From Corynebacterium gallinarum (GTDB lineage Bacteria > Actinomycetota > Actinomycetes > Mycobacteriales > Mycobacteriaceae), in the NCBI RefSeq assembly GCF_014837045.1, contig NZ_JACSPR010000002.1:1-64000 (forward strand): a stretch of 64,000 nucleotides of DNA, in the 5' to 3' direction. The translations under genes were made by a program, and so were the position numbers. The notes below the pieces were generated by a model, which searched no databases, was not told the DNA's origin, and saw only the letters and a program-made list of their open reading frames with translations. This document shows positions 1-8,615 of the stretch, one piece after another; position 1 is the first letter of the stretch, and each line of letters begins with the position of its first letter.

Positions 1-128
1 ATGACCACCCCAACCTTGGTTGGGGTACGACAAACATAAAAATAAATGGCACACTATTGAGTTCTCAAACAACATTCGCACACCTGAAACACAAACCGTT
101 TTACGGTGGTTGGTGCTCGTTGGCAGCT
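1..128 (-). promoter_or_regulatory. 5' leader of an rRNA operon (16S gene lies left of the window)
   Basis: Read on the minus strand, positions 72-50 give TTGTTTGAGAACTCAATAGT followed by GTG. This is the conserved block found in the pre-16S leader of actinobacterial rrn operons and linked to antitermination and processing. An AT-rich stretch follows, then a 9-bp inverted repeat (ACCCCAACC / GGTTGGGGT, 7-26) at the window edge. No rRNA is inside the window. By analogy with mycobacterial leaders, the 16S gene should start roughly 100-200 bases beyond position 1. The identification rests on recall of the conserved leader block. Confidence 0.8.
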
Positions 129-134
129 TGATCG

Positions 135-163
135 ACAGTACATTGTTGGCAACCAGGAGTCAA
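135..163 (-). promoter_or_regulatory. Candidate rrn promoter
   Basis: On the minus strand, TTGACT (163-158) is separated by exactly 17 nt from TACTGT (140-135). This places a transcription start near 128 and the rRNA leader block about 55 nt downstream. The -35 is near consensus and the -10 is moderate. It fits one of the tandem promoters of a corynebacterial rrn operon. Further promoters may lie in 164-350, but I could not pick one with confidence. Confidence 0.55.
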
Positions 164-357
164 AAACTCACTGACACTCTTTACTGTCTCACCGCCTGGC
201 AACCTCGCGGCTGCCTTGCTGGTGTGCTCATTAATTTACCCATGGTTCACCTTTCTGCCAAATCCCCAGCTAGAAGCGCTTTCCGGGCCACTTCTCCACC
301 GCCTGCAACCCCAAGACGGGCAGAGGCGGGCGGGGGTTTCGTCGCAAAGCGCACAAA

Positions 358-386
358 ACCCCGGGAACCAATCAGGTTCCCGGGGT
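358..386 (-). terminator. Rho-independent terminator of the siderophore ABC operon
   Basis: A perfect 12-bp stem (ACCCCGGGAACC / GGTTCCCGGGGT) with a 5-nt loop starts a few bases after the stop codon of the ATPase gene. On the minus strand it is followed by TTTTG. It separates the transporter operon from the co-directional rrn promoter. Confidence 0.85.
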
Positions 387-392
387 ATACGG

Positions 393-1144
<752 letters not shown>

Positions 1145-1148
<4 letters not shown>

Positions 1149-2260
1149 AGTCTGCCCTTTCTGAGGATGACGATGAGGAATACGGTGCCACCGACCAGCT
1201 CGATGATGATCGAGACCACGCCCTGCGCGCGGAACACGTGGTTCATGATGAAGTACGCACCGGTGAGAACGAGGTAACCGATGAGGGTGGCCATCGGGAA
1301 GATATAACGGTGGTCGTAGGTGTCGGCGAACTGGTAGGCCAGGGTGGCCACGAGGAACCCGAGGAAGGTCATCGGTCCGACCAACGCGGTGGACACCGCC
1401 ATGAGGACCGAGACGAGGATGAGGGTGTAGATCGAGGCCGCGCGGTGGTTGATGCCCAGGTTGGTGGCCGCATCCCTGCCGAGGGCGACCACGTTGAGCT
1501 TCCGGGAGAACCCGACCAAGAGGACAGCCGCCACGACGATCAGGGGAACCGCGATCGGGAAGTACTCGGTCTCGGCGTTGTTGACTGATCCGAAGAGCCG
1601 CGCAGACAGGATGTCGAATTCGGATGGGGTGAGCATGCGCTGCATGAACGTGGACACCGAGCCCAGGCCACCACCGATGACGATGCCGACCAACAGCATG
1701 GCGTGCATATTGCCCCGCTTGCCGGTGAGCAACCAGGTGTAGAGGACCAGCGTCAGCAGGATCATCACCACCAGCTGGCCCACGAACATCTCCAGGTTCC
1801 GGGTTGCCAGCAGCGCGGTGGTGCCGAAGAGGAACACTGTGGCGGTGTGGATCACGGTGTAGAGGGACTCAAAGCCCATGATCGACGGGGTGATGATGCG
1901 GTTGTTGGTCACCGTCTGGAAGGCCACGGTGGCCAGGGCGTGACACACCGCCACGATGAGCATGACAAATACGCTCTCCATGCGTCGTTCGGCGATGACC
2001 GTAAACGACGGGTGCCCGACCGGCATGGGGTTCTTGTACCAGATCAGACCCCAGGTGAATGCCAGCGCGGCGATGAGCAGCGCGGCCATGATGATCCAGT
2101 ATTTGCGCCTGGCCATTGCGGTCTGGAAGGTCCCGGAGGTGCGGCTGGCCCCCACGGGGTTCGCCAGGTTGGTGTCCACATGCCCCTCGACATCCGCGGA
2201 TTCATGCAGTGTCTCCAGGCGGGCGAGGTGGGTTGGTTCGGTTCCGATGTGCCTATCCAC
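1145..2260 (-). CDS. Iron-siderophore ABC transporter permease (FecCD family)
   Basis: A polytopic membrane protein of the FecCD/BtuC family, one half of the transport pore. The chosen start is GTG at 2260, inside the last codons of the upstream permease (8-nt overlap), giving 371 aa. That is about 40-50 residues longer than typical FecCD permeases, and the first hydrophobic helix begins only after residue 50 (MARRKYWIIMAALLIAAL). Initiation at that internal ATG (about 2116) is therefore an alternative. FecCD hallmarks include the glycine-rich LLVGIVIGGGLGSVSTF segment, the LGRDAATNLGIN cytoplasmic coupling loop, and GPMTFLGFLVATLA. It would pair with the neighbouring permease as a heterodimer. 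Confidence 0.9.
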
Positions 2261-3278
2261 GGTTACGCTTCCTCACAATCAGGTACACGAAGACGACGGC
2301 ACCGATGATGCCGAGGACAACCGACACGGGGATCTCGAACGGCGCGATGATGGTGCGACTGATCAGATCACAGATGGTCACCACGGCCACGCCGACGAGG
2401 CAGACCCACGGCAGGTTCGACCGCAGATCATCGCCGCGGAACATGGAGACGATATTCGGCACGATCAGGCCCAGGAACGGCAGGCTGCCCACCACCACGG
2501 TGACCACACCGGTGGCCACCGCGATGAGTCCGGTTCCGATGAGGATCATGCGGTTGTAGTTGAGGCCGACGTTGGTGGCGATCTCCTCACCCAGGCCGGC
2601 GACGGTGAGGCGGTCGGCGAAGAAGAACACCGCGATGACGATGAACACGATGATCCACAGCACCTCATACTGTCCGCGGTACACCGTATTGAAGGAGCCG
2701 GCGAACCAGATGCCCAACTGCTGGAGCATGTCGGTCTGCAGGGCGAAGAAGGTGGAGACGGAACTGACCACGGCACCGAGCATGATGCCGATGATCGGCA
2801 CGATCAGGGAGGACCGCAGCGTCACCCGCTTGAGGAACATGAAGAACACCATGGTGCCGATGAAGGAGAACAGCACGGCACCGACCATGCGGTCGAGAAT
2901 GGTGGCCGCCGGGATGAAGTACATGACGGCCAGCAAGCCCAGACCGGCCCATTCGGTGGTTCCCGTGGTGGTGGGTTCCACGAATTTGTTCTGGGTGAGC
3001 AGCTGCATCACCAGACCCGACATGGCCATGGCGGCACCGGCGAGCACGAGGGAGACGGTACGTGGAATGCGGACCGCCTCGAACATGAGCGTGCCGTCGT
3101 CACCGCCGAAGATGTCGTACTGGCCGGTGAACAGCGACAGCACCACCAGCGCACTGACGGCGATGAAACCGAGGAGCAGTTTCCAGTCGAAGAGTTTGGC
3201 GCGGGTGCGTTTCCTGCGCCCGTCGGTGCGTGGTGTCCCGGTGGTAGCGGATGAGGATGTGTTGATGGCACTGGACAT
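2253..3278 (-). CDS. Iron-siderophore ABC transporter permease (FecCD family)
   Basis: The second FecCD-family permease, 341 aa from ATG 3278. I prefer this start over an upstream in-frame codon at 3371 because GGAGAG stands 8-9 nt before it. A short hydrophilic N-terminus rich in Ser/Thr/Arg precedes the first helix (LLLGFIAVSALVVLSLF). Family features include VLAGAAMAMSGLVMQLLTQN near the second helix, the coupling loop GLGEEIATNVGLN, and GSLPFLGLIVPNIVSMF. A DtxR-like box lies about 210 nt upstream (3488-3506), so this gene and those below it may have their own iron-regulated promoter separate from that of the binding protein. Confidence 0.92.
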   Translation of the reverse strand: MSSAINTSSSATTGTPRTDGRRKRTRAKLFDWKLLLGFIAVSALVVLSLFTGQYDIFGGDDGTLMFEAVRIPRTVSLVLAGAAMAMSGLVMQLLTQNKFVEPTTTGTTEWAGLGLLAVMYFIPAATILDRMVGAVLFSFIGTMVFFMFLKRVTLRSSLIVPIIGIMLGAVVSSVSTFFALQTDMLQQLGIWFAGSFNTVYRGQYEVLWIIVFIVIAVFFFADRLTVAGLGEEIATNVGLNYNRMILIGTGLIAVATGVVTVVVGSLPFLGLIVPNIVSMFRGDDLRSNLPWVCLVGVAVVTICDLISRTIIAPFEIPVSVVLGIIGAVVFVYLIVRKRNRG

Positions 3279-3679
3279 CAGTGTCGTCCTCTCCTTCCGC
3301 GTTGTGCACTGGCTGGTGCGTTCAACATGGGTGGTTACCTGATTTCTAGCGGGGTCTGGTGTACAGCTCAAACTCTCCGGGAAGACAACAAGGGTGGGTG
3401 CCGGGGTCTTCCATCAAATCCGAACCGGTATATATGGGCGGTTAATAGGGATAAAGGCTGCCCTGTTTCTACAAGACAGCCTGTCATATTCAAGGCTAAC
3501 CTAAGAAATCCATTCCCGGTTTCTCCCCCGGGTTCCTGATTCCGGTTCCAGGCTGGGGTTTGTGGTGCGGATTTCCGGTTACCTCCTGTGCGGTGGGGGT
3601 GGCGTCTGGCACGTGTCCGGGGGCTGATGCCCCACGCTTGTCGACGCCTCCCTCACCCACCTGTGGTGCGAGCCTCCCC
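3279..3679. other. Intergenic region between binding-protein and permease genes
   Basis: About 400 bases without a convincing gene. It contains a DtxR-like box (3488-3506), an AT-richer stretch around 3425-3510 that probably holds the permease promoter, and one copy of the iterated 11-mer (3636-3646). A GC-rich hairpin-like segment (GGGGCAT..GCCCC, about 3620-3632) lies just beyond the binding-protein stop but has no T-run. Confidence 0.6.
3488..3506 (-). promoter_or_regulatory. Candidate DtxR iron box (permease promoter)
   Basis: The minus strand reads TTAGGTTAGCCTTGAAT over the core. This matches the 5' half and centre of the DtxR consensus TTAGGTTAGCCTAACCTAA almost exactly and diverges in the last half-site. 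It lies upstream of the first permease. This predicts iron-dependent repression; it is inferred from motif similarity only. Confidence 0.7.
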
Positions 3680-4687
3680 CTACTTCTGGGCGGCTTCCTC
3701 AAAGAGATCGGCCATGCCGTTGAGGATCTCGGTGTAGGTGATGATGTTTTCGTTGGTGTAGGTGTCAGCCGGTGCGATGAAGACCTTGCCGTCCTTGATG
3801 GCGGTGACGTTGGCCATGACCTCGCTGTTGGTGATGACCTGCTCAGCCGGGGTGAAGTCAGCCTCGTTGCGGGTTTCGGTGCCGGCATCGCGGTCCATCA
3901 CCAGGATGATGTCCGGGTTCGCCTGGGCAATTGCCTCGACGTTGATGTCATCGCCCTCGTGATCGTTGGAGGCGTTTGCCACCTCGAGTGCCGGGGTCAT
4001 GCCGACCAGGTCGAAGATCGGGCCGAAGGTACGACCGACGGATGGGGCGATGTAGCCGATGTTGCCACCGGAGACGTTGACAGCCATGACGCTCTGATCG
4101 GAGATTTCGGCATAGGCGGTCTTGGCGCGCTCGAGGGCCTTGTTGAAGTCCTCCACCAGGGTGGCTGCATCCTCTTCCTCACCGAAGATCTGGCCGAGGG
4201 TCTCCGCCTGACGGATCAGTTCCTGGTCGAGTGGCTCGCCGTCACGTGGGTCGAGCTCGACCACGGTGGCGTCCGGTGCCAGCGAGACGATGTCGTCGTA
4301 GTACTGGGCGAAGCGCTGTCCGTTGATCACCAGGTCAGGCTGGGCTGCGGCGAGTGCCTCGAGATTCGGTTCGCGGTGGGTTCCCAGGTCCGCGATCTCG
4401 GGGTTCTCCTTGTAGTTGGTCACGGTGAACGGAACCAGGGCGACCGGTGCGGCAGCCAGCTCCACACCCCAGCGGTCAAGCAGTTCGAATGCGCGGTTAT
4501 CGGTGGCAACGACGGTCTCGGTGGAGGCGATCTCCTGGGTGCCGTGGTTATCCTCGATGGTGATGACCTCAGCGGCGGCGGCCGCGGTGGTCTCCCCGGT
4601 GGTCTCCTCAGCGGAGGAGGAACAGCCAACCAGTGCCAGTGCTGCGACGGTGGCGATGGAGACGAGCTTGAAACGAGAGTTGACCAT
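3680..4687 (-). CDS. Iron-siderophore ABC transporter substrate-binding lipoprotein
   Basis: A 335-aa secreted lipoprotein of the periplasmic-binding-protein-2 (FepB/FhuD) type. A short positive N-terminus and hydrophobic stretch lead to lipobox LVGC with the lipidated Cys at residue 22. A Ser/Thr/Glu/Ala linker follows, then the two-lobe binding fold joined by a long helix (typical segments ELLDRWGVELAAAPVALVPF, AAAQPDLVINGQRF, AIAQANPDIILVMDRD). ATG 4687 is preceded by AAAAGGACGTC. It is the first gene of the uptake set and sits downstream of two tandem DtxR-like boxes. It should capture a ferric siderophore outside the membrane and hand it to the FecCD permeases. Confidence 0.93.
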   Translation of the reverse strand: MVNSRFKLVSIATVAALALVGCSSSAEETTGETTAAAAAEVITIEDNHGTQEIASTETVVATDNRAFELLDRWGVELAAAPVALVPFTVTNYKENPEIADLGTHREPNLEALAAAQPDLVINGQRFAQYYDDIVSLAPDATVVELDPRDGEPLDQELIRQAETLGQIFGEEEDAATLVEDFNKALERAKTAYAEISDQSVMAVNVSGGNIGYIAPSVGRTFGPIFDLVGMTPALEVANASNDHEGDDINVEAIAQANPDIILVMDRDAGTETRNEADFTPAEQVITNSEVMANVTAIKDGKVFIAPADTYTNENIITYTEILNGMADLFEEAAQK

Positions 4688-4856
4688 GACGTCCTTTTCG
4701 GGTTTTACATGCGCGGGCCATCAGTTCGATGACCTGAACGGTGTGAAGTAAAGGGCCGGTTGAGGCCCGCAGTTTGTTATAGGCATTCCCCTGACATGCC
4801 ACCCCGGGCTCCCACCGCACCGCGGAACACTCCACGGAACAATAGGCTGCCCTTAG

Positions 4857-4875
4857 TGAGGTTAGGGTACCTAAA
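4857..4875. promoter_or_regulatory. Candidate DtxR iron box 1 (binding-protein promoter)
   Basis: TGAGGTTAGGGTACCTAAA matches about 13 of 19 positions of the DtxR consensus, with AGGTTAG intact. It lies about 170 nt upstream of the binding-protein start and 22 bases from a second similar site. Confidence 0.5.
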
Positions 4876-4896
4876 GAAGAAAGCTAACATAGCTAT

Positions 4897-4915
4897 TTAA
4901 CTTAGCCAAACCTTT
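4897..4915. promoter_or_regulatory. Candidate DtxR iron box 2 (binding-protein promoter)
   Basis: TTAACTTAGCCAAACCTTT matches about 14 of 19 positions of the DtxR consensus, with the TTAGCC core intact. The centre-to-centre distance to box 1 is about 40 bp, close to four helical turns, which would allow two repressor dimers on one DNA face. Confidence 0.5.
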
Positions 4916-5205
4916 GCGAAATACATCACACCAACACTTTAAAATGAGCACGTCACACCCCTGGCGGGGCACACCCGCCCCCACGGTGTGACCCACACTG
5001 CTGCTTTCCCGGTCATTGTTTCCGCCGTAAGCTTGCTTGCTGATAAAACGTCGCCATGTGGCTGTGACATTGCCCCTACCCCACCGCCACACCGACCCGG
5101 GGGCCTAAACTGATCCTCCGAAAGCTCGCATCACCGGATGGCGACAGAAGTTTCCCCGAACCTTTCCTGTCCCCGTCTTTTCATCACGTCGGAAGGTCCC
5201 CATCC

Positions 5206-5826
5206 GTGTCCACACCAGCGCCCGTCGCCGAGTCCGCCACCGAAACTCGTGAGAGCCAGTTACCCAAGCCCCCCACATGGCTGGGCTGGGTGCTGCTGAT
5301 CGGTGGCATCATCGGCCTGATCTGCTCGGTGATCATCATGGCGGAGAAGCTCACCCTGCTGGAAAACCCCAACTATGTCACCAGCTGTGACATCAATGAG
5401 GTCATCTCCTGCGGCAGCGTGATGAAGTCAGGTCAGGCCTCCGCCTTCGGCATCCCGAACCCGTTGTTCGGCATCGCCGGTTTCGCCGCGGTGGCCGCCA
5501 TCGGGGCCGGCATCCTGGCCGGTGCCCGTTTCCGTGGCTGGTTCTGGTTCCTCGCCGAGATCGGCCTGCTCCTGGCCACCCTGTTCGTCCACTGGCTCGC
5601 ATACCAGTCCATGTTCGTTATCCGCGCACTGTGCCCGTACTGCATGGTGGTCTGGGCCGTCACCATCATCATGTTCGTCACCGTGACCGCGTGGAATGTG
5701 AAAACCTACAGCGGTTATGACAACGGCGCGGTCCGCGGCCTCTACAAATCCCAGGCCGCCATCGCCGTGGGTTGGCTGCTGGTCATCGCCGCCATCGCCG
5801 CCTGGCAGTTCCGCTTCTACTTCTAG
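5206..5826 (+). CDS. Vitamin K epoxide reductase (VKOR) family membrane protein
   Basis: A 206-aa membrane thiol oxidoreductase. Actinobacterial VKOR homologues regenerate DsbA-type oxidases by passing electrons to menaquinone. Four VKOR cysteines are visible: a loop pair at C61 and C69 (CDINEVISC) and the active-site CPYC at 143-146. A conserved Ser/Asn region (FGIPNPLFG) and five hydrophobic segments are also present. Start GTG 5206 has GGAAGG upstream. It stands alone between the iron operon and nrdF, and no DsbA partner is adjacent. A copy of the iterated 11-mer follows the stop immediately (5829-5839). Confidence 0.9.
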   Translation: MSTPAPVAESATETRESQLPKPPTWLGWVLLIGGIIGLICSVIIMAEKLTLLENPNYVTSCDINEVISCGSVMKSGQASAFGIPNPLFGIAGFAAVAAIGAGILAGARFRGWFWFLAEIGLLLATLFVHWLAYQSMFVIRALCPYCMVVWAVTIIMFVTVTAWNVKTYSGYDNGAVRGLYKSQAAIAVGWLLVIAAIAAWQFRFYF

Positions 5827-5997
5827 GCGCTTATCGACGCCCCACCCCTCCCCCACTCCCCGTCACCAGCGGGCCTCACGGCCCCCGGGTGGCGGGGAGC
5901 TCGTGTTATGAGGCTTTCGGGCGGGGACGGCTAAGGTGGTTCGGGACGCCGTCGCCAAGCCTGCCTGGCGACGTGTTCGATGAAGGAAGAGGAAACC

Positions 5998-6999
5998 ATG
6001 ACCAACCAACTGCTCACCCCCGCGGAATATGCCGCCGGTGATGTATTCCCCATTGAGGGCATCAACTGGGATCACATCCCCGACCAGGTCGACATGGACA
6101 TCTGGAACCGCCTGACCACCAACTTCTGGCTCCCGGAGAAGATCCCGGTGTCCAATGACATTCAGAAGTGGAACAGCATGTCCGAGGCGGAGCACCTGGC
6201 CACCCTGCGGGTGTTCACCGGCCTGACCCTCCTGGACACCATCCAGGGAACCGTCGGTGCGGTCTCCATGATCCCGGATGCCACCACCCACCATGAGGAG
6301 GCGGTGCTGACCAACATCTCCTTCATGGAGTCGGTCCACGCCAAGTCCTACTCCAATATCTTCATGACCCTGGCCTCCACCCCGGAGATCAACGAGGCCT
6401 TCCGGTGGTCCAGGCACAACGAGCACCTGCAGTACAAGGCCAAGCGGATCCTCGACTACTACCAGCAGAATTCCACCCCGGCGCGCAAGAAGATCGCCAG
6501 CGTCATGTTGGAATCACTGCTGTTCTACAGTGGTTTCTACCTGCCGCTGCGCATGGCGTCGATCGGCAAACTCACCAACACCGCCGATGTCATCCGTCTG
6601 ATCATCCGCGATGAGGCGATCCACGGTTACTACATCGGGTACAAGTACCAGAAGCACATCGCCACCCTCTCCCCCGAGGAGCAGGCCACCAACCACGATG
6701 AGGCGGTGGAACTGCTGCTGGACCTGTACGACAACGAGCTGGAGTACACCCGCCACGTCTACGATGACCTGGGCTGGAGCGAGGACGTCTCCGCGTTCCT
6801 GCGCTACAACGCCAACAAGGCCATGCAGAACCTCGGGTATGAATCCATCTTCCCGGTCGACCAGTGCAAGTTCGACCCGGGTGTCATGACCTCCCTCGAC
6901 CCCTCCAGCAATGAGAACCACGACTTCTTCAGTGGTTCCGGCTCCTCCTACGTCATCGGTGACGTGGAGGCGACCAGCGACGAGGACTGGGACTTCTAA
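5998..6999 (+). CDS. nrdF: Class Ib ribonucleoside-diphosphate reductase, beta subunit
   Basis: The 333-aa small subunit that holds the dimetal-tyrosyl radical cofactor; in corynebacteria NrdF is typically a manganese enzyme. Metal ligands and radical residue can be placed: D80 (LLDTIQG), E111 and H114 (MESVHAKSY), the radical tyrosine at Y118, then further E/H ligands including RDEAIHGYY. The C-terminal tail SSYVIGDVEATSDEDWDF is the part that docks on NrdE. Start ATG 5998 is chosen over 5980 because AAGGAAGAGG sits directly before it. nrdE, nrdH and nrdI are not in the window, unlike the usual nrdHIE-nrdF arrangement, so this may be a dispersed or second beta subunit. A strong terminator follows. 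Confidence 0.93.
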   Translation: MTNQLLTPAEYAAGDVFPIEGINWDHIPDQVDMDIWNRLTTNFWLPEKIPVSNDIQKWNSMSEAEHLATLRVFTGLTLLDTIQGTVGAVSMIPDATTHHEEAVLTNISFMESVHAKSYSNIFMTLASTPEINEAFRWSRHNEHLQYKAKRILDYYQQNSTPARKKIASVMLESLLFYSGFYLPLRMASIGKLTNTADVIRLIIRDEAIHGYYIGYKYQKHIATLSPEEQATNHDEAVELLLDLYDNELEYTRHVYDDLGWSEDVSAFLRYNANKAMQNLGYESIFPVDQCKFDPGVMTSLDPSSNENHDFFSGSGSSYVIGDVEATSDEDWDF

Positions 7000-7015
7000 C
7001 CTCCCACAGCTAGAC

Positions 7016-7066
7016 AACACCCCCGACTGCGTCCTCCTTCATGGGAAGGCTGCGGTCGGGGGTGTT
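7016..7066. terminator. Terminator between convergent nrdF and ars genes
   Basis: A 15-bp stem (AACACCCCCGACTGC pairing with GCGGTCGGGGGTGTT, one G-T pair) with an internal minor hairpin, followed on the plus strand by TTGCTCTTTT and on the minus strand by TTGTCT. It lies between two convergent genes and can serve both. Confidence 0.8.
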
Positions 7067-7089
7067 TGCTCTTTTCGTGGATCTTATGG

Positions 7090-7719
7090 TCAGCGCTGGA
7101 TGGTCTCCCACAGCCCGCGCACTCGCTCATCGACCTCGTCAACAATGGCACGCACCCGCTCAGGGGTTTCATCCTTGGGGTCAGCCAGGTCCCAGTCCAG
7201 GTAGTGCTTACCGGGGTAGATGGGACATACGTCCCCGCAGCCCATGGTGATGACGTAATCCGCGCCGCGGACCACATCATCGGTCAGTGGTTTGGGGAAG
7301 GCACCGGCGAGATCAATGCCTCGTTCGGCGAGGACATCGACCACAACATCTGGAATCTCGGAGCTGGGCAGGGAGCCTGCGGAACGGACCTCAACCGCAT
7401 CACCGGCATAGGACGACAGCAGAGCCGCGGCGATCTGAGATCGTCCGGCGTTGTGGACACACACGAAGAGGACCTGGGGAGCCGGGGTGGCGATCTTCCC
7501 CTCGGCCAGCGCCAGTGCCCGGAGTCGGTCCTTGGCGAAACGTTCCGCCAGCACCGGGAGGTAATCATGCACCTTCGCGGTACGTGCCAGGCTGGTGTAG
7601 GACTCGAAGATATAGCGTTCGATGGTCTCCGGGGAGAACACCCCCTGGTAGGTCTGGGCGAGTTCGCCGGAGATGCGCTTCAGGAGGTTGGTGTGCAGGG
7701 GTGGGGTCTGGGTTGTCAT
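7090..7719 (-). CDS. Arsenate reductase ArsC, long form with N-terminal helical domain
   Basis: A 209-aa low-molecular-weight-phosphatase-type arsenate reductase. Residues 1-80 form an extra helical domain (LLKRISGELAQTYQGVFSPE..). The catalytic domain then starts at VLFVCVHNAGRSQ (P-loop C-x5-R) and carries the redox cysteines in MGCGDVCPIYPGK. This layout matches the ArsC1' class described in C. glutamicum, which couples to thioredoxin. It is the last gene of a leftward ars set (acr3, arsC, arsC, arsC). The start is ATG 7719. The function call is firm; the electron donor is inferred from the cysteine pattern. Confidence 0.88.
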   Translation of the reverse strand: MTTQTPPLHTNLLKRISGELAQTYQGVFSPETIERYIFESYTSLARTAKVHDYLPVLAERFAKDRLRALALAEGKIATPAPQVLFVCVHNAGRSQIAAALLSSYAGDAVEVRSAGSLPSSEIPDVVVDVLAERGIDLAGAFPKPLTDDVVRGADYVITMGCGDVCPIYPGKHYLDWDLADPKDETPERVRAIVDEVDERVRGLWETIQR

Positions 7720-7766
7720 GACGGGGCGTTCCTTTCGGGGAATGCAGAAACCGGATCGTAGGGGGA

Positions 7767-8183
7767 TCAGGAAGGGAGGAGCTCGTCGACAAGCACGGTG
7801 ATCCGGTGCTTGATGTCGTCGCGGATGCGGCGGACGTCGTCGATGCCCTTCCCCGCCGGATCCTCTAGCTCCCAGTCCTCATAGCGCTTGCCGGGGAAGA
7901 TCGGGCAGGTGTCCCCGCAGCCCATGGTGATCACCACGTCGGAAGCCTGGACCGCCTCGGTGGTGAGGATCTTCGGGGTGGCGGAGGTCATGTCGATGCC
8001 CTCCTCTGCCATGGCCGCCACGGCGACGGGGTTGAGCTGATCGCGGGGCTCCGATCCTGCTGAACGGACGGTGATACGTCCGCCGGAGAGTTCAGTGAGG
8101 TAGGCGGCGGCCATCTGGGAGCGGCCTGCGTTGTGGACGCAGACGAACAACACGCTGGGCTGGGTGTCAGAAGAGGTGGTCAT
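7767..8183 (-). CDS. Arsenate reductase ArsC, thioredoxin-type
   Basis: A 138-aa protein that reduces arsenate to arsenite for export. The P-loop VLFVCVHNAGRSQMAA carries the nucleophilic Cys and Arg, and MGCGDTCPIFPGK supplies the second and third redox cysteines of the thioredoxin-coupled relay. It lacks the N-terminal extension of its downstream neighbour. It lies 12 nt after the mycothiol-type arsC and 47 nt before the long form, in one transcription unit with the acr3 pump. Confidence 0.88.
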   Translation of the reverse strand: MTTSSDTQPSVLFVCVHNAGRSQMAAAYLTELSGGRITVRSAGSEPRDQLNPVAVAAMAEEGIDMTSATPKILTTEAVQASDVVITMGCGDTCPIFPGKRYEDWELEDPAGKGIDDVRRIRDDIKHRITVLVDELLPS

Positions 8184-8195
8184 GATGTCGAATGC

Positions 8196-8615
8196 CTATG
8201 AGTGGGTCAGTTCGTCGACAAGCTTCTGCACGCGGGCATCGATGTCGTCGCGCACCAGGCGCATGCGCTCGACACCTTCGATGCCGCGTTCCGACGGTTC
8301 GTCGGTGACCCACCGCTCGAGGGAGCCGCGGGCGTCGTCGGGCATCTCCAGCTCGGCGTCGGCGCCGAGGATCACGACGCGGTCCACCTCGCGCAGCAGC
8401 TGCGGGTCGATGCCCTTGGGGTGGCCCTTCGACATGTCGGCACCCACCTCGGCGATCGCCTCGACGGACTGCACGTTGAGTTTGCTGCCCGGCTTGGTGC
8501 CGGCGGAATGGATGGTGAGCTGGTCACCAGCATGCTTCTCGGCGAGCGCTGCGGCCATCTGGGACTTGCCGCCGTTGCCGACGCAGACAAATAGGACGGA
8601 AGGGGTGGTGCTCAT
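8196..8615 (-). CDS. arsC: Mycothiol-type arsenate reductase
   Basis: A 139-aa ArsC of the mycothiol/mycoredoxin-dependent class known from C. glutamicum (Cg ArsC1/ArsC2). Its P-loop is [13 protein letters not shown], with Lys where the phosphatase signature Arg would stand, and it has no second cysteine cluster: CxxxxC is replaced by an [13 protein letters not shown] stretch. [11 protein letters not shown] near the C-terminus is also typical. This implies As(V)-mycothiol conjugate chemistry rather than an intramolecular disulfide relay. ATG 8615 overlaps the stop of the upstream pump gene by 4 nt. Confidence 0.87.
   Translation of the reverse strand: MSTTPSVLFVCVGNGGKSQMAAALAEKHAGDQLTIHSAGTKPGSKLNVQSVEAIAEVGADMSKGHPKGIDPQLLREVDRVVILGADAELEMPDDARGSLERWVTDEPSERGIEGVERMRLVRDDIDARVQKLVDELTHS

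Larger units (their letters stand above)
4688..5205. other. Divergent intergenic region (iron transporter / VKOR gene)
   Basis: About 520 bases separating the leftward binding-protein gene from the rightward VKOR gene. The AT-rich middle (about 4850-4915) holds two DtxR-like boxes and presumably the iron-regulated promoter. The right half (4960-5205) should hold the VKOR promoter, but no clear -35/-10 pair stands out. No coding region is supported. Confidence 0.6.
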
